Shown here in pieces: positions 39,609 through 47,087 of a stretch of DNA of 64,000 bases. Numbering within the stretch: position 1 is the stretch's first letter; the number at the start of each line of letters is the position of its first letter. The notes under the pieces are model-generated. The model was given only the letters and a program-made list of their open reading frames with translations, was not told the DNA's origin and did no database searches. Source of the DNA: FEN-1191 sp964528845 (GTDB taxonomy: Bacteria; Pseudomonadota; Gammaproteobacteria; Steroidobacterales; Steroidobacteraceae); the NCBI GenBank assembly GCA_964528845.1, contig CAZGVE010000017.1:1-64000 (forward strand). The letters are read 5' to 3'. A program made the position numbers and the translations under genes.

Positions 39609-40927
39609 TCGCCGGCGGTGAGGCCATCGCTCACGGGCGGATAGGGGGTGAGTACTTCATCGGAGCTGCCGGCGTTGATCTGGATATCGAGCCGGCCGGC
39701 AGCGCTGGCGCGCGCAGTCGCAATCATATTCGCGAATGCCACTGACTGACGCTGGCTGGGCGAGCCGTTGTCTTCGCGCGAGGTGCTGACCTGGTCACAC
39801 CTGGAGTACGGGCTGGCCTCGGCCGCAGGCGCGGGAAGGCCCGCTGCGCCTGCCGCCAGGCAGAAGCGGCCGGGCACTGTACGGATCTGGACCACGCCGC
39901 GAAAGCCCTGCGCCGCGAGCCGCGCCAGCAGGGCCTGAATGTGCTCCAGCCGGACGCCGGAGAGGGGTGTTTCGCCGAAGGGTACGGAGTCGATCATCGA
40001 GGTGCCCTGGGCGCCGGCAGCGGCCTGCGACTCCGGGTCGCTCGCCGGCGCGGCGGCACTGGCCGCGGCGGCAGCGTCCGCCGCCTGCAGCGTCTGCAGG
40101 CTCTGCTGCGTGTCGGCCAGCTGCCGGCGCGTCTGATCGAGCTGCGCGTGCAACTGCTGTGCGCCGCGGCGCTCGTTGATCCACTGCAGGCCAAGGGCGG
40201 CCGCGAGTACCAGGCCGGCAGCTCCGACCCACAGCCCGGCATGCATCGCCCGGCGCCGCAGCGGGACCGGTACGGCCGGCGGCGAGGGTGAGACCTGCTC
40301 CTGCATGATCAGCCGCACATCACTGACGATGCGATCCGCGTGACTCTCCAGGTTGTCGATCACGAGCCGGCGCAGCTCCTGCACCTGGTGCGAGAACATC
40401 CCCTCGATGATTGCGCGCAGCTCCGGCGGTAGTGCCGGCAATGGCGGCCGCTGCGGCGAGCGGCGCTCGTTCAACGTGACGTCCAGCGGCGGGGTGTTGT
40501 CGGTGGGCAGTACCTCGCCCTGGGTGTCCGTGGACTCGGATTCAGGCCGCAGATCGTCGATCAGCCGCAGCTGCTCGAGCGCCTTGGCGACATCCGTGTG
40601 GCGTATCTGCTTGGGCAGTACTCCGATGGCGCCCAGCGCCCGTGCCTGGCTGAGATACAACTCGCCCTCCTGCGAGGTGTACATCATGATCGGGATCGTG
40701 GCCGTGCGTGGGTTGTTCTTGATCGCCTGCACCGCCTGGAAACCGTCCATGCCCGGCATCAGGTGATCCATGAAGATCACGTCCGGCCGCTGATGCGTGA
40801 GATATTCGATCGCCTGCTCGGCAGACTCCACGCCATCCACGGCTATGTCGTAGCGCTCGAGCACGCGACTCAAGAATGCGCGCGCCGATCTGGAATCGTC
40901 GACCACCAGCGCACGTCGTGCCGTCAT
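39548..40927 (-). CDS. Receiver domain fused to a transmembrane helix and an OmpA-like domain
   Basis: The product has 459 residues. A CheY-like receiver occupies 1-120 (VVDDSRSARAFL, phospho-acceptor Asp54 in VIFMDHLMPGMDG, Thr84, Lys106). A variable linker follows, including a helical segment near 170-210. A membrane helix lies at about 229-250, flanked by RRR and NERRG, then a coiled coil rich in Gln/Leu. The C-terminal part from about 315 looks like an OmpA-type fold (ALLARLAAQGFRGVVQIRTVPG, RQSVAFANMIATARAS and NNRVEVRW). By topology, the receiver is cytosolic and the C-terminus periplasmic. No output domain of a usual response regulator is present. Function is unknown. Confidence 0.8.
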   Translation of the reverse strand: MTARRALVVDDSRSARAFLSRVLERYDIAVDGVESAEQAIEYLTHQRPDVIFMDHLMPGMDGFQAVQAIKNNPRTATIPIMMYTSQEGELYLSQARALGAIGVLPKQIRHTDVAKALEQLRLIDDLRPESESTDTQGEVLPTDNTPPLDVTLNERRSPQRPPLPALPPELRAIIEGMFSHQVQELRRLVIDNLESHADRIVSDVRLIMQEQVSPSPPAVPVPLRRRAMHAGLWVGAAGLVLAAALGLQWINERRGAQQLHAQLDQTRRQLADTQQSLQTLQAADAAAAASAAAPASDPESQAAAGAQGTSMIDSVPFGETPLSGVRLEHIQALLARLAAQGFRGVVQIRTVPGRFCLAAGAAGLPAPAAEASPYSRCDQVSTSREDNGSPSQRQSVAFANMIATARASAAGRLDIQINAGSSDEVLTPYPPVSDGLTAGEWNRAAAANNRVEVRWQAEH

Positions 40928-41044
40928 ACCGGATCCGCTCTTGTTTCAGGGACGCTTGAGCTTCCGATATTAACGCATGGCCGCAACCATGGCGGCATGC
41001 TCGCATCGACTTCCGGCCGCGGGCGGTCCTCCCAAGCGCCATGG

Positions 41045-42235
41045 CTACCCCGAAGCCGCCAGCACGTCGGCGGCCGTGTCGCGGTCGAGCAGTTCGCCGT
41101 AGAAATTCGCCAGCCGGCGCGCCATCAGTGCTGAACTCCAGCCCTGGGCGTAGGAGCGCGCCTGCGAGGACAGACGCGCCGCGCGAGCCGGATCGTCCAG
41201 GACGTCGAGCACCGCCCGGGCGAAGGCGTCCGGTCGGTCGGGCGCGACCCGCGCGCCGCAGCCGGGCTGCAGGATCGAGGCAGTGCCGAGGTGCGAGGTC
41301 GATACCACCGGACGGCCCTGGGCGAGCGCCTCGAGCAGCACCAGTCCCTGCGTCTCGGTACGCGAGGCGAACACGAACACGTCGGCTGCCGCGTAGCAGT
41401 CCGCCAGCGTGCGCTCGCGATCCAGGTAGCCTATGAACAGCACGTCCTGCGAGATTCCGAGGCGCATTACCAGTGCGCGCAGGTGCTCGCGGGCCGGCCC
41501 TTCCCCGGCGATCGCCAGCAGCGCACGCGGGCAGGAGCTGCGCAGCGCGACGAAGCTGTGGACCAGGAAGTCGATGTTCTTCTCGTGCGCGACGCGCCCG
41601 ACGTACAGCAGCAGCTGCCGGTCGGTCGCTACCCCAAAGCGCTCGCGAAAGCGCCGGCCGTCGCCCGGAACGTAGCGGTCCGCCGGCAGACCGGTCGGGA
41701 TCACCTCGATGCGGGTCGTGACTCCGTAGGACTGCAGCAGTGCGCGCATCGGCTCGGAGGGCGCGACGATGGCACCGAGCTGCGCGCACTGCGAGCGCGT
41801 GAAGCGCCGGGCCAGCGCGCCGCCGATGAACCTTGGCAGCAGCGGCACGTAATGGTGCAGATACTCCTCGAACAGCGTGTGGTAGGTCGCGACCACCGGG
41901 ATGTGCGCGCGACTCGCGAAGCGCACACCGCCATAGTGCGCCAGGAACGGAGTGTGCACGTGCACCAGGTCGAAATGCCCGGTGGCGAGCTGGCCGAGCG
42001 TGTCGCGCAGGGAGGCTCGTCTCATGCGGCGGTCTTCGGGATCCCCGGGCACGCGGCCGGCCGCGACGCGCCATACGCCCGCTTCCGTGTCCGGCGGGGA
42101 TCCGGCGCCATAGGCGGGTGCGACCAGCACCGTCTCGACACCGTGGGCAGCAAGGTCGCCACGGAACGTGCGTATCGACGTGGAGACCCCATTGACGCGG
42201 GGAAAGTAGACGTCCGATATGAACAGCACCCGCAT
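41045..42235 (-). CDS. Family 4 glycosyltransferase
   Basis: The 396-residue GT-B enzyme begins MRVLFISDVYFPRVNGVSTSIRT, the pattern of GT4 lipid glucosyl/mannosyltransferases and MgtA-type enzymes. It has HVHTPFLAHYGG, YHTLFEEYLHHYVP (acceptor side) and LLLYVGRVAHEKNIDFLV (nucleotide-sugar domain). ETQGLVLLEALAQGRPVV carries the EX7E-like motif. It may glycosylate a lipid or phosphatidylinositol-like acceptor. A PAP2 phosphatase gene lies 27 bp upstream on the same strand and may act on the same lipid. Confidence 0.88.
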   Translation of the reverse strand: MRVLFISDVYFPRVNGVSTSIRTFRGDLAAHGVETVLVAPAYGAGSPPDTEAGVWRVAAGRVPGDPEDRRMRRASLRDTLGQLATGHFDLVHVHTPFLAHYGGVRFASRAHIPVVATYHTLFEEYLHHYVPLLPRFIGGALARRFTRSQCAQLGAIVAPSEPMRALLQSYGVTTRIEVIPTGLPADRYVPGDGRRFRERFGVATDRQLLLYVGRVAHEKNIDFLVHSFVALRSSCPRALLAIAGEGPAREHLRALVMRLGISQDVLFIGYLDRERTLADCYAAADVFVFASRTETQGLVLLEALAQGRPVVSTSHLGTASILQPGCGARVAPDRPDAFARAVLDVLDDPARAARLSSQARSYAQGWSSALMARRLANFYGELLDRDTAADVLAASG

Positions 42236-42261
42236 GGGCGTGGCGACGCGGCCGCCTCGTG

Positions 42262-42795
42262 CTATATGAAATTCAACGCCACTGTCGCGAGCCCCGCACC
42301 GAGCGCTCCGCCGGCAAGCACATCGCTGGGATAGTGCAATCCGAGCACGACCCGCGAAGCCGCGATCAGCGTCGCCAGCGGTACCAGCACCCAGCCCAGT
42401 TCCGGAAAGCAGGCGACGGCCTGCCAGGTGAATGCCACGGCGTGCAGCGTATGGCCGGAAGGAAAGCTATATCGGTCCAGCGGTGGCATCGCCAGCGTGA
42501 TGCCTGGATGGCGAATGAAGGGACGCTCGCGCACCAGGCGGTGCTTGAGCCACTTGTAGATCAGCACCCCGAGCAATCCGGTCACAGCCATCACCATCGC
42601 CGGCCGAACCGCGATCCGACCATAGAGCAGCGGCAGCAGTCCGATCAACGCGTACCAGACCAGACCATCCCCGAGCCGGCTCGCCACCTGCATCGCCACG
42701 CGCAGTGATCTGAGTCCGGCACCACGATTGATGCCGCGGCACAGGCGGTATTCCGCGATGTCGAACCGGGCCACGATGTGCTGGGTGCGGGTCAT
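42262..42795 (-). CDS. PAP2-family membrane phosphatase
   Basis: The 177-residue integral membrane protein has all three PAP2 motifs: KHRLVRERP (KX6RP), YSFPSGHTLHA (PSGH) and SRVVLGLHYPSD (SRX5HX3D). It has about five helices. It may dephosphorylate phosphatidic acid, phosphatidylglycerophosphate or undecaprenyl pyrophosphate; the substrate is not evident. ATG 42795 is used; a GTG nine bases upstream is possible. It is probably co-transcribed with the downstream glycosyltransferase. Confidence 0.88.
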   Translation of the reverse strand: MTRTQHIVARFDIAEYRLCRGINRGAGLRSLRVAMQVASRLGDGLVWYALIGLLPLLYGRIAVRPAMVMAVTGLLGVLIYKWLKHRLVRERPFIRHPGITLAMPPLDRYSFPSGHTLHAVAFTWQAVACFPELGWVLVPLATLIAASRVVLGLHYPSDVLAGGALGAGLATVALNFI

Positions 42796-42912
42796 GGCTG
42801 GCACCCTAGGACATCGGTGGGGATGAATTCGTGACCGTCGTGTGAAGCTCCCGTGACAATGAGACGCAGTGCTCGTTCAGTGAGCCGGCACGATCATAAC
42901 GCGGAACGCGGC

Positions 42913-43728
42913 TCAGTCGCGCACGCCCACGCCGCGATCAAGCAGCGACACCGCGAACACGAACATCGCCACGGCGAGCACCGACATCAGTACGAAGGCA
43001 CCGGTCACGTGCACGTCGGAGGCTCCGAGGAAGCCATAGCGGAACGCATTGACCATGTGCAGGATCGGATTGACGAATGACACCTTCTGGGCCCACGGCG
43101 GCAGCATGGTGACCGAGTAGAACACGCCACCGAAGTAGGTCAGGGGCGTGAGCACGAAGGTCGGGATCCAGTTCATCTGGTCGAAGTTGCGCGCGTAGAT
43201 CGCATTGATGAATCCGGCCAGCGAGAACACCGAGGAGGTCAGCAACGCGGCGGCGACGATCGCGGCCAGGTGGTGGACCTCCAGGCGGGCGAACACGAGC
43301 GAGACCACCATCACTACCAGACCGACCAGCAGTCCGCGAACCAGCCCGCCGGTCACGTAGCCGGCTACGATGATCCAGGCGGGAAGCGGGGAGACCAGCA
43401 GCTCCTCGATGTGCTTGCCGAACTTGGCGCCGAAGAAAGAGGACACGACGTTGCCGTAGGAGTTGGTAATGATCGCCATCATGATCAGACCCGGTGCGAT
43501 GTACTGCTTGTAGTCGAAGCCGGCTATTGGTCCGACGCGACGACCGATCAGATTGCCGAAGATCACGAAATACAGCATCGCAGTGACGGCCGAGGGCACC
43601 AGCGTCTGGCCCCAGATACGCACGATCCGGCCATACTCGCGGATCACGATCGTGCTGAATCCGATCCACCGGATCCTCGCCATCGAGGGCGGCCCGCTAC
43701 CGGCAGCTGTTGCAGTGGCGTCGTCCAT
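42913..43728 (-). CDS. yadH: ABC-2 type transport permease, YadH-like
   Basis: The 271-residue permease has six helices and the ABC-2 pattern: an N-terminal amphipathic segment with IVIREYGRIVRIWGQTLVPSAVT and a later LTPLTYFGGVFYSVTMLPPWAQKVSFVNPILH. It resembles E. coli YadH. It starts 3 bp after the ATPase gene on the same strand, so the two form a half-transporter pair exporting an unknown substrate. Confidence 0.9.
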   Translation of the reverse strand: MDDATATAAGSGPPSMARIRWIGFSTIVIREYGRIVRIWGQTLVPSAVTAMLYFVIFGNLIGRRVGPIAGFDYKQYIAPGLIMMAIITNSYGNVVSSFFGAKFGKHIEELLVSPLPAWIIVAGYVTGGLVRGLLVGLVVMVVSLVFARLEVHHLAAIVAAALLTSSVFSLAGFINAIYARNFDQMNWIPTFVLTPLTYFGGVFYSVTMLPPWAQKVSFVNPILHMVNAFRYGFLGASDVHVTGAFVLMSVLAVAMFVFAVSLLDRGVGVRD

Positions 43729-43731
43729 CCG

Positions 43732-44664
43732 CTACCCCGCTGCTCCCGCGGCCGTGCGATTCTCCACCAGGCGCATGAAGATCTCCTCCAGCCGGTTCAC
43801 CTTGTTGCGCATGCTCAGGATCTCGATCCGCCGCTGCGAGAGCAGCGCGAACAGCTCGTTCAGATTCTGATCCTTCGACACGTCGACCTCGAGCGTGTGC
43901 GCGTCGATCATTCGCAGCGCGAAACCCGGCGTCTCGGGCGCGGCGTCCAGCACCCCGCGCGTGTTGAGCACGAATGTCTCGGTATGCAGTCGCAGCAGCA
44001 GGTTGCCCATGCGATCGCGCTCGATGATATCGCCCTTGTTGATGATCGCGATGTTGCGGCAGAGCGTCTCGGCTTCCTCGAGATAGTGCGTGGTCAGGAT
44101 GATCGTGGTCCCGCTGGCGTTGATCTCCCGCAGGAAGTCCCACATGGTGCGGCGGATCTCGATGTCGACTCCCGCGGTCGGCTCGTCGAGGATCAGCAGC
44201 CGGGGCTCATGCATCAGCGCGCGCGCGATCATGAGTCGCCGCTTCATGCCGCCGGACAGGCCGCGCGCCGCGCTGTTGCGCTTGTCCCAGAGCTGCAGCT
44301 GCTTCAGGTAGCGCTCGGCCCGCACCCGCGCCACCGCGCGCGGAATCCCGTAGAAGCCGGCCTGGTTGACCACGATCGTGAGCGGGGTCTCGAATTGGTT
44401 GAAGTTCAGTTCCTGCGGCACGATGCCGATGCAGGACTTCGCGCGCTCGAGTTCCTTATCGATGTCGTAGCCGAACACGCTGGCCGTGCCGCCGGTCTTG
44501 TTGACCAGCGAGGTGATGATCGCGATCAGCGTGGTCTTGCCGGCGCCGTTCGGACCCAGCAGCGCGAAGAAATCACCCTGCTCGACGTCGAGGTCGACGC
44601 CGCGCAGTGCCTGTACGCCGTTGCGGTAGGTCTTGGTCAGCTCGCGGGTAGAGAGCGCAAGCAT
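43732..44664 (-). CDS. yadG: ABC transporter ATP-binding protein, YadG-like
   Basis: The product has 310 residues from ATG 44664 (E. coli YadG is 308). Walker A is LLGPNGAGKTTL, the Q-loop region is IVPQELNFN, the signature is RGLSGGMKRRLMIARAL, Walker B is LLILDEPTAGVDIE and the H-loop is TTHYLEEAE. The frame stays open upstream to 44946, but that part is Arg/Cys-rich and antisense to the next gene. It pairs with the permease. Confidence 0.94.
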   Translation of the reverse strand: MLALSTRELTKTYRNGVQALRGVDLDVEQGDFFALLGPNGAGKTTLIAIITSLVNKTGGTASVFGYDIDKELERAKSCIGIVPQELNFNQFETPLTIVVNQAGFYGIPRAVARVRAERYLKQLQLWDKRNSAARGLSGGMKRRLMIARALMHEPRLLILDEPTAGVDIEIRRTMWDFLREINASGTTIILTTHYLEEAETLCRNIAIINKGDIIERDRMGNLLLRLHTETFVLNTRGVLDAAPETPGFALRMIDAHTLEVDVSKDQNLNELFALLSQRRIEILSMRNKVNRLEEIFMRLVENRTAAGAAG

Positions 44665-44761
44665 GGCTCGCCGGCTCCATTGGGCCCATGGAATGCGCGC
44701 ACGGTAGCACAGCCGCGCGCGGCGCTGCGGCCCGCCCGCGTCCCCCGCCCCCGCCGGCGCC

Positions 44762-45367
44762 TCAGGCGGCCGCGAGCAGCTGCAGGCCGCGCAACTGCGC
44801 CTGGCGCAGCTGCGAGACCGGACCGGCGCGGGCCGCATGCACCAGCTGCCGCCACACCTGCGGCTGCGCCTCCCAGCGCGGCGCCACCCAGGACGGGCAC
44901 AGCTCCGCAAGCTCCTCGAGATCCTCCAGCCGGCTCGCGGCAACACCGGGAGCGCACGGTGTGGTCATGCCGAACAGTATGCGTGCGGCGAACGGGTTCG
45001 CTCGCGCCAGGTGCCACGCGAACACCAGCGTGCGACGCACCAGGGCAATGCCCTGCCGCGAGCTGAAGTAGCCGCCGGAGGCGCTGGCCTCACGCACCGC
45101 GCCTGGCGCCCGCCCCGACGGCGGCCAGAGTTCCGGCGCGCCAAAGCCGGCGTCGAGCAACACGTACGGACATCGCGCGAGACGCGAGCGCGCGTCCGGA
45201 TCGAGCCCGCAGCACAGCTGCGTGAGCGCGGTGCGGCGTAGCGGCGAGGGCGCGCACAGCAACTCGAGCAGCGCCTGATTGATGCCCGTCACCGGCGCCA
45301 GCAGGCCGCTGTCCCAGCGCGCCGTCGAACCCGGCGGCACGACCGGCACGATGCCATTCTCTTCCAT
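44762..45367 (-). CDS. Unknown protein divergent from the FlhC-like gene
   Basis: The 201-residue product starts at ATG 45367, preceded by an AGGAAC-type site. I do not recognise a family. It is helical, rich in Leu, Ala, Arg and Cys (six cysteines), with LEDLEELAELCPSWVAPRWEAQPQVWRQLVHAARAG in the C-terminal third and an LLAPVTGINQALLELL helix near the start. There is no signal peptide or clear membrane helix. It is divergent from the FlhC-like regulator across 120 bp that include a palindrome, so the two may be regulated together or work together. Confidence 0.6.
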   Translation of the reverse strand: MEENGIVPVVPPGSTARWDSGLLAPVTGINQALLELLCAPSPLRRTALTQLCCGLDPDARSRLARCPYVLLDAGFGAPELWPPSGRAPGAVREASASGGYFSSRQGIALVRRTLVFAWHLARANPFAARILFGMTTPCAPGVAASRLEDLEELAELCPSWVAPRWEAQPQVWRQLVHAARAGPVSQLRQAQLRGLQLLAAA

Positions 45368-45450
45368 GGGGTTCCTCCACAAGCGGGGCAGATATGCTGC
45401 CTGATTCCCGCTTGGACGCCGGCGGCATTTCTGCGATATTCTCACCAAAT

Positions 45451-45466
45451 ATGTTACAACTAACAT
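45451..45466. promoter_or_regulatory. Palindrome between divergent unknown gene and FlhC-like gene
   Basis: ATGTTA (45451-45456), CAAC, TAACAT (45461-45466): a perfect 6-bp inverted repeat within an AT-rich patch (45430-45468) in the shared promoter region, 22 bp before the FlhC-like start. It is a candidate operator for one or both genes. Confidence 0.45.
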
Positions 45467-45487
45467 TGTGCACCGGGAGCTGCCAAG

Positions 45488-46030
45488 ATGCGTATCTATG
45501 ACGACCGCTACAGCCGCGACCAGCGCCGCCTGGACGTGGCGCTGCGCTTCATCCGCCACGAGGCGCGCACCCGCACGATCCGGACCTGGACCGGACTGTC
45601 CGACGACCGGATTCGAAAGCTCTACCGCTCCTACCCGGGCGCCGCGCCCGGCGCGCCGCCGAGGCGCCACCGGGGGAAATCGCCCCAGCAGGCCACCCGC
45701 TTCACGCGCACGGCCCGCGCGCGCGTGGAAGCCGCTGTGCTCGCGAGCCTGTATCGGCTCGCCGGCGCGCTGCCGGGTCAGCCGGCCGGCCGGCCAGCCG
45801 GGTCGCTGCCAGGACTGCAGCGCGGCGAACTGCTTTGCCAGTCCTACGAGACGTTCAGGGCGCTGCTGCCGCAGGCCGGGTTGAGCTTCGAGCACGCGGT
45901 GTACCTGCTGACGGCACTCGCCCGCGGCGATGAGCTCGCGCTCGGCGCCTGCCGCGACTGCGGGGCCGTGCTCGTGATCGAGCACTGCGCGCTGCACGCG
46001 CCGCGCTGCGCGGTGTGCGACGGCGCTTAG
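45488..46030 (+). CDS. FlhC-like transcriptional activator, no FlhD nearby
   Basis: The 180-residue protein resembles FlhC, the DNA-binding partner of the FlhD4C2 flagellar master regulator. The N-terminal helices contain LDVALRFIRHEARTRTIRTWTGLSDDRIRKLY, matching FlhC's region ending in LSRGRLIKLYKE. The C-terminus has a four-Cys zinc site: Cys155-x2-Cys158 and Cys174-x2-Cys177 (CRDCGAV...CAVC), as in FlhC. The middle has a Gly/Pro-rich insertion. A CGGGAG ribosome-binding site precedes ATG 45488. No flhD and no flagellar gene lie in this window, so partner and targets are unknown. Confidence 0.72.
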   Translation: MRIYDDRYSRDQRRLDVALRFIRHEARTRTIRTWTGLSDDRIRKLYRSYPGAAPGAPPRRHRGKSPQQATRFTRTARARVEAAVLASLYRLAGALPGQPAGRPAGSLPGLQRGELLCQSYETFRALLPQAGLSFEHAVYLLTALARGDELALGACRDCGAVLVIEHCALHAPRCAVCDGA

Positions 46031-46104
46031 CGCCCTGGCGAACCACCGGGCGGCCCGGCGGCGGGGTTGCTGCCGCAGCGGAGCGTCTGCAACACTGCGT
46101 CGCC

Positions 46105-47022
46105 ATGAGCATCCTGCCCGCCGCCAGCACATTTCCAGCCGAACCGTTCCTCGAGCGTCGCGGGGCGATGCGAGTGGCCGGGGACTGGGCGCACGCAGCC
46201 TTGCTCGACCCCGCAACCCGGTTCCTGCTGGCACGCGGCACTACCCACCTGATGCAGCTCGAGCCCGCTGCGACCATCGCATTCGTGGATGCGCAGCATG
46301 CGGATCTGGCGAACATCGACGAATCGCGTCTGATACTGCTTGGATGGTTTCGCGGTAACCGCTGCGTGCTGGTGGAACTGCCGGGCGATGGCACCGACGC
46401 ACCGCCTCCCGGAACGCGCTACGAGGAGCTGCGGCCGCTGCTGGGGCTGCTGCAGGAGGATGAGGCACGCCTGCTGGCCTACTCTCGAGCGCTGTTGGTG
46501 TGGCGGGAGCGGCACCGGTATTGCGGAGTCTGCGGCGCGGCCACGACGCCCCGCAGCGCGGGCCATGTCCTGGTCTGTACGCGCGCGAGCTGCGGCGCAT
46601 CGTTCTTTCCCCGTATCGACCCGGCCGTCATCGTGCTCGTGACCGACGGCCCGCTGGCGCTGCTCGGCCGGCAGGCCAGCTGGCCGCCCGGCCGCTATTC
46701 CGCTCTGGCGGGTTTCGTCGAGCCGGGGGAGAGCCTCGAGGAAGCAGTGGCGCGCGAGGTCGAGGAGGAGACGGGCGTTCGCGTGGTCAGCGCCCGGTAC
46801 TTCGCCTCCCAACCCTGGCCGTTCCCGGCATCGCTGATGCTGGGCTTTCATGCCACCGGGGCGCGCGGCGCGCTGCGCCTGGATGACGAACTCGAGGACG
46901 CACGCTGGTTCCGGTCGGACGAACTGCGAGCGGCGCCCGACGGGCTGCTGCCGCCGCGGCATACGATTGCACGGCGGCTGATCGAGGAGTGGCTGCGGCA
47001 CGAGGACGGCGCGTCCGCTTGA
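46105..47022 (+). CDS. nudC: NAD+ diphosphatase / RNA deNADding enzyme
   Basis: The 305-residue Nudix hydrolase cleaves NADH and removes NAD caps from RNA. The zinc ribbon is CGVCGAATTPRSAGHVLVC followed by CGASFFPRIDP. The Nudix box is GFVEPGESLEEAVAREVEEE, then TGV. The NudC-specific motif SQPWPFPASLM follows it. ATG 46105 starts just before the family N-terminus; the longer open frame from 46015 is unlikely. Confidence 0.95.
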   Translation: MSILPAASTFPAEPFLERRGAMRVAGDWAHAALLDPATRFLLARGTTHLMQLEPAATIAFVDAQHADLANIDESRLILLGWFRGNRCVLVELPGDGTDAPPPGTRYEELRPLLGLLQEDEARLLAYSRALLVWRERHRYCGVCGAATTPRSAGHVLVCTRASCGASFFPRIDPAVIVLVTDGPLALLGRQASWPPGRYSALAGFVEPGESLEEAVAREVEEETGVRVVSARYFASQPWPFPASLMLGFHATGARGALRLDDELEDARWFRSDELRAAPDGLLPPRHTIARRLIEEWLRHEDGASA

Positions 47023-47087
47023 CGCGCTCACGCACGTTCGGGCGGGGCGGGAACGGAAGCGGCAAGGCGCGACTCTAGAGCGGGACC

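Noticed and set aside
43270..45066. 598-residue plus-strand open frame across the ABC transporter genes
   Set aside because: Antisense to YadH/YadG, which have all their motifs; no protein features of its own.
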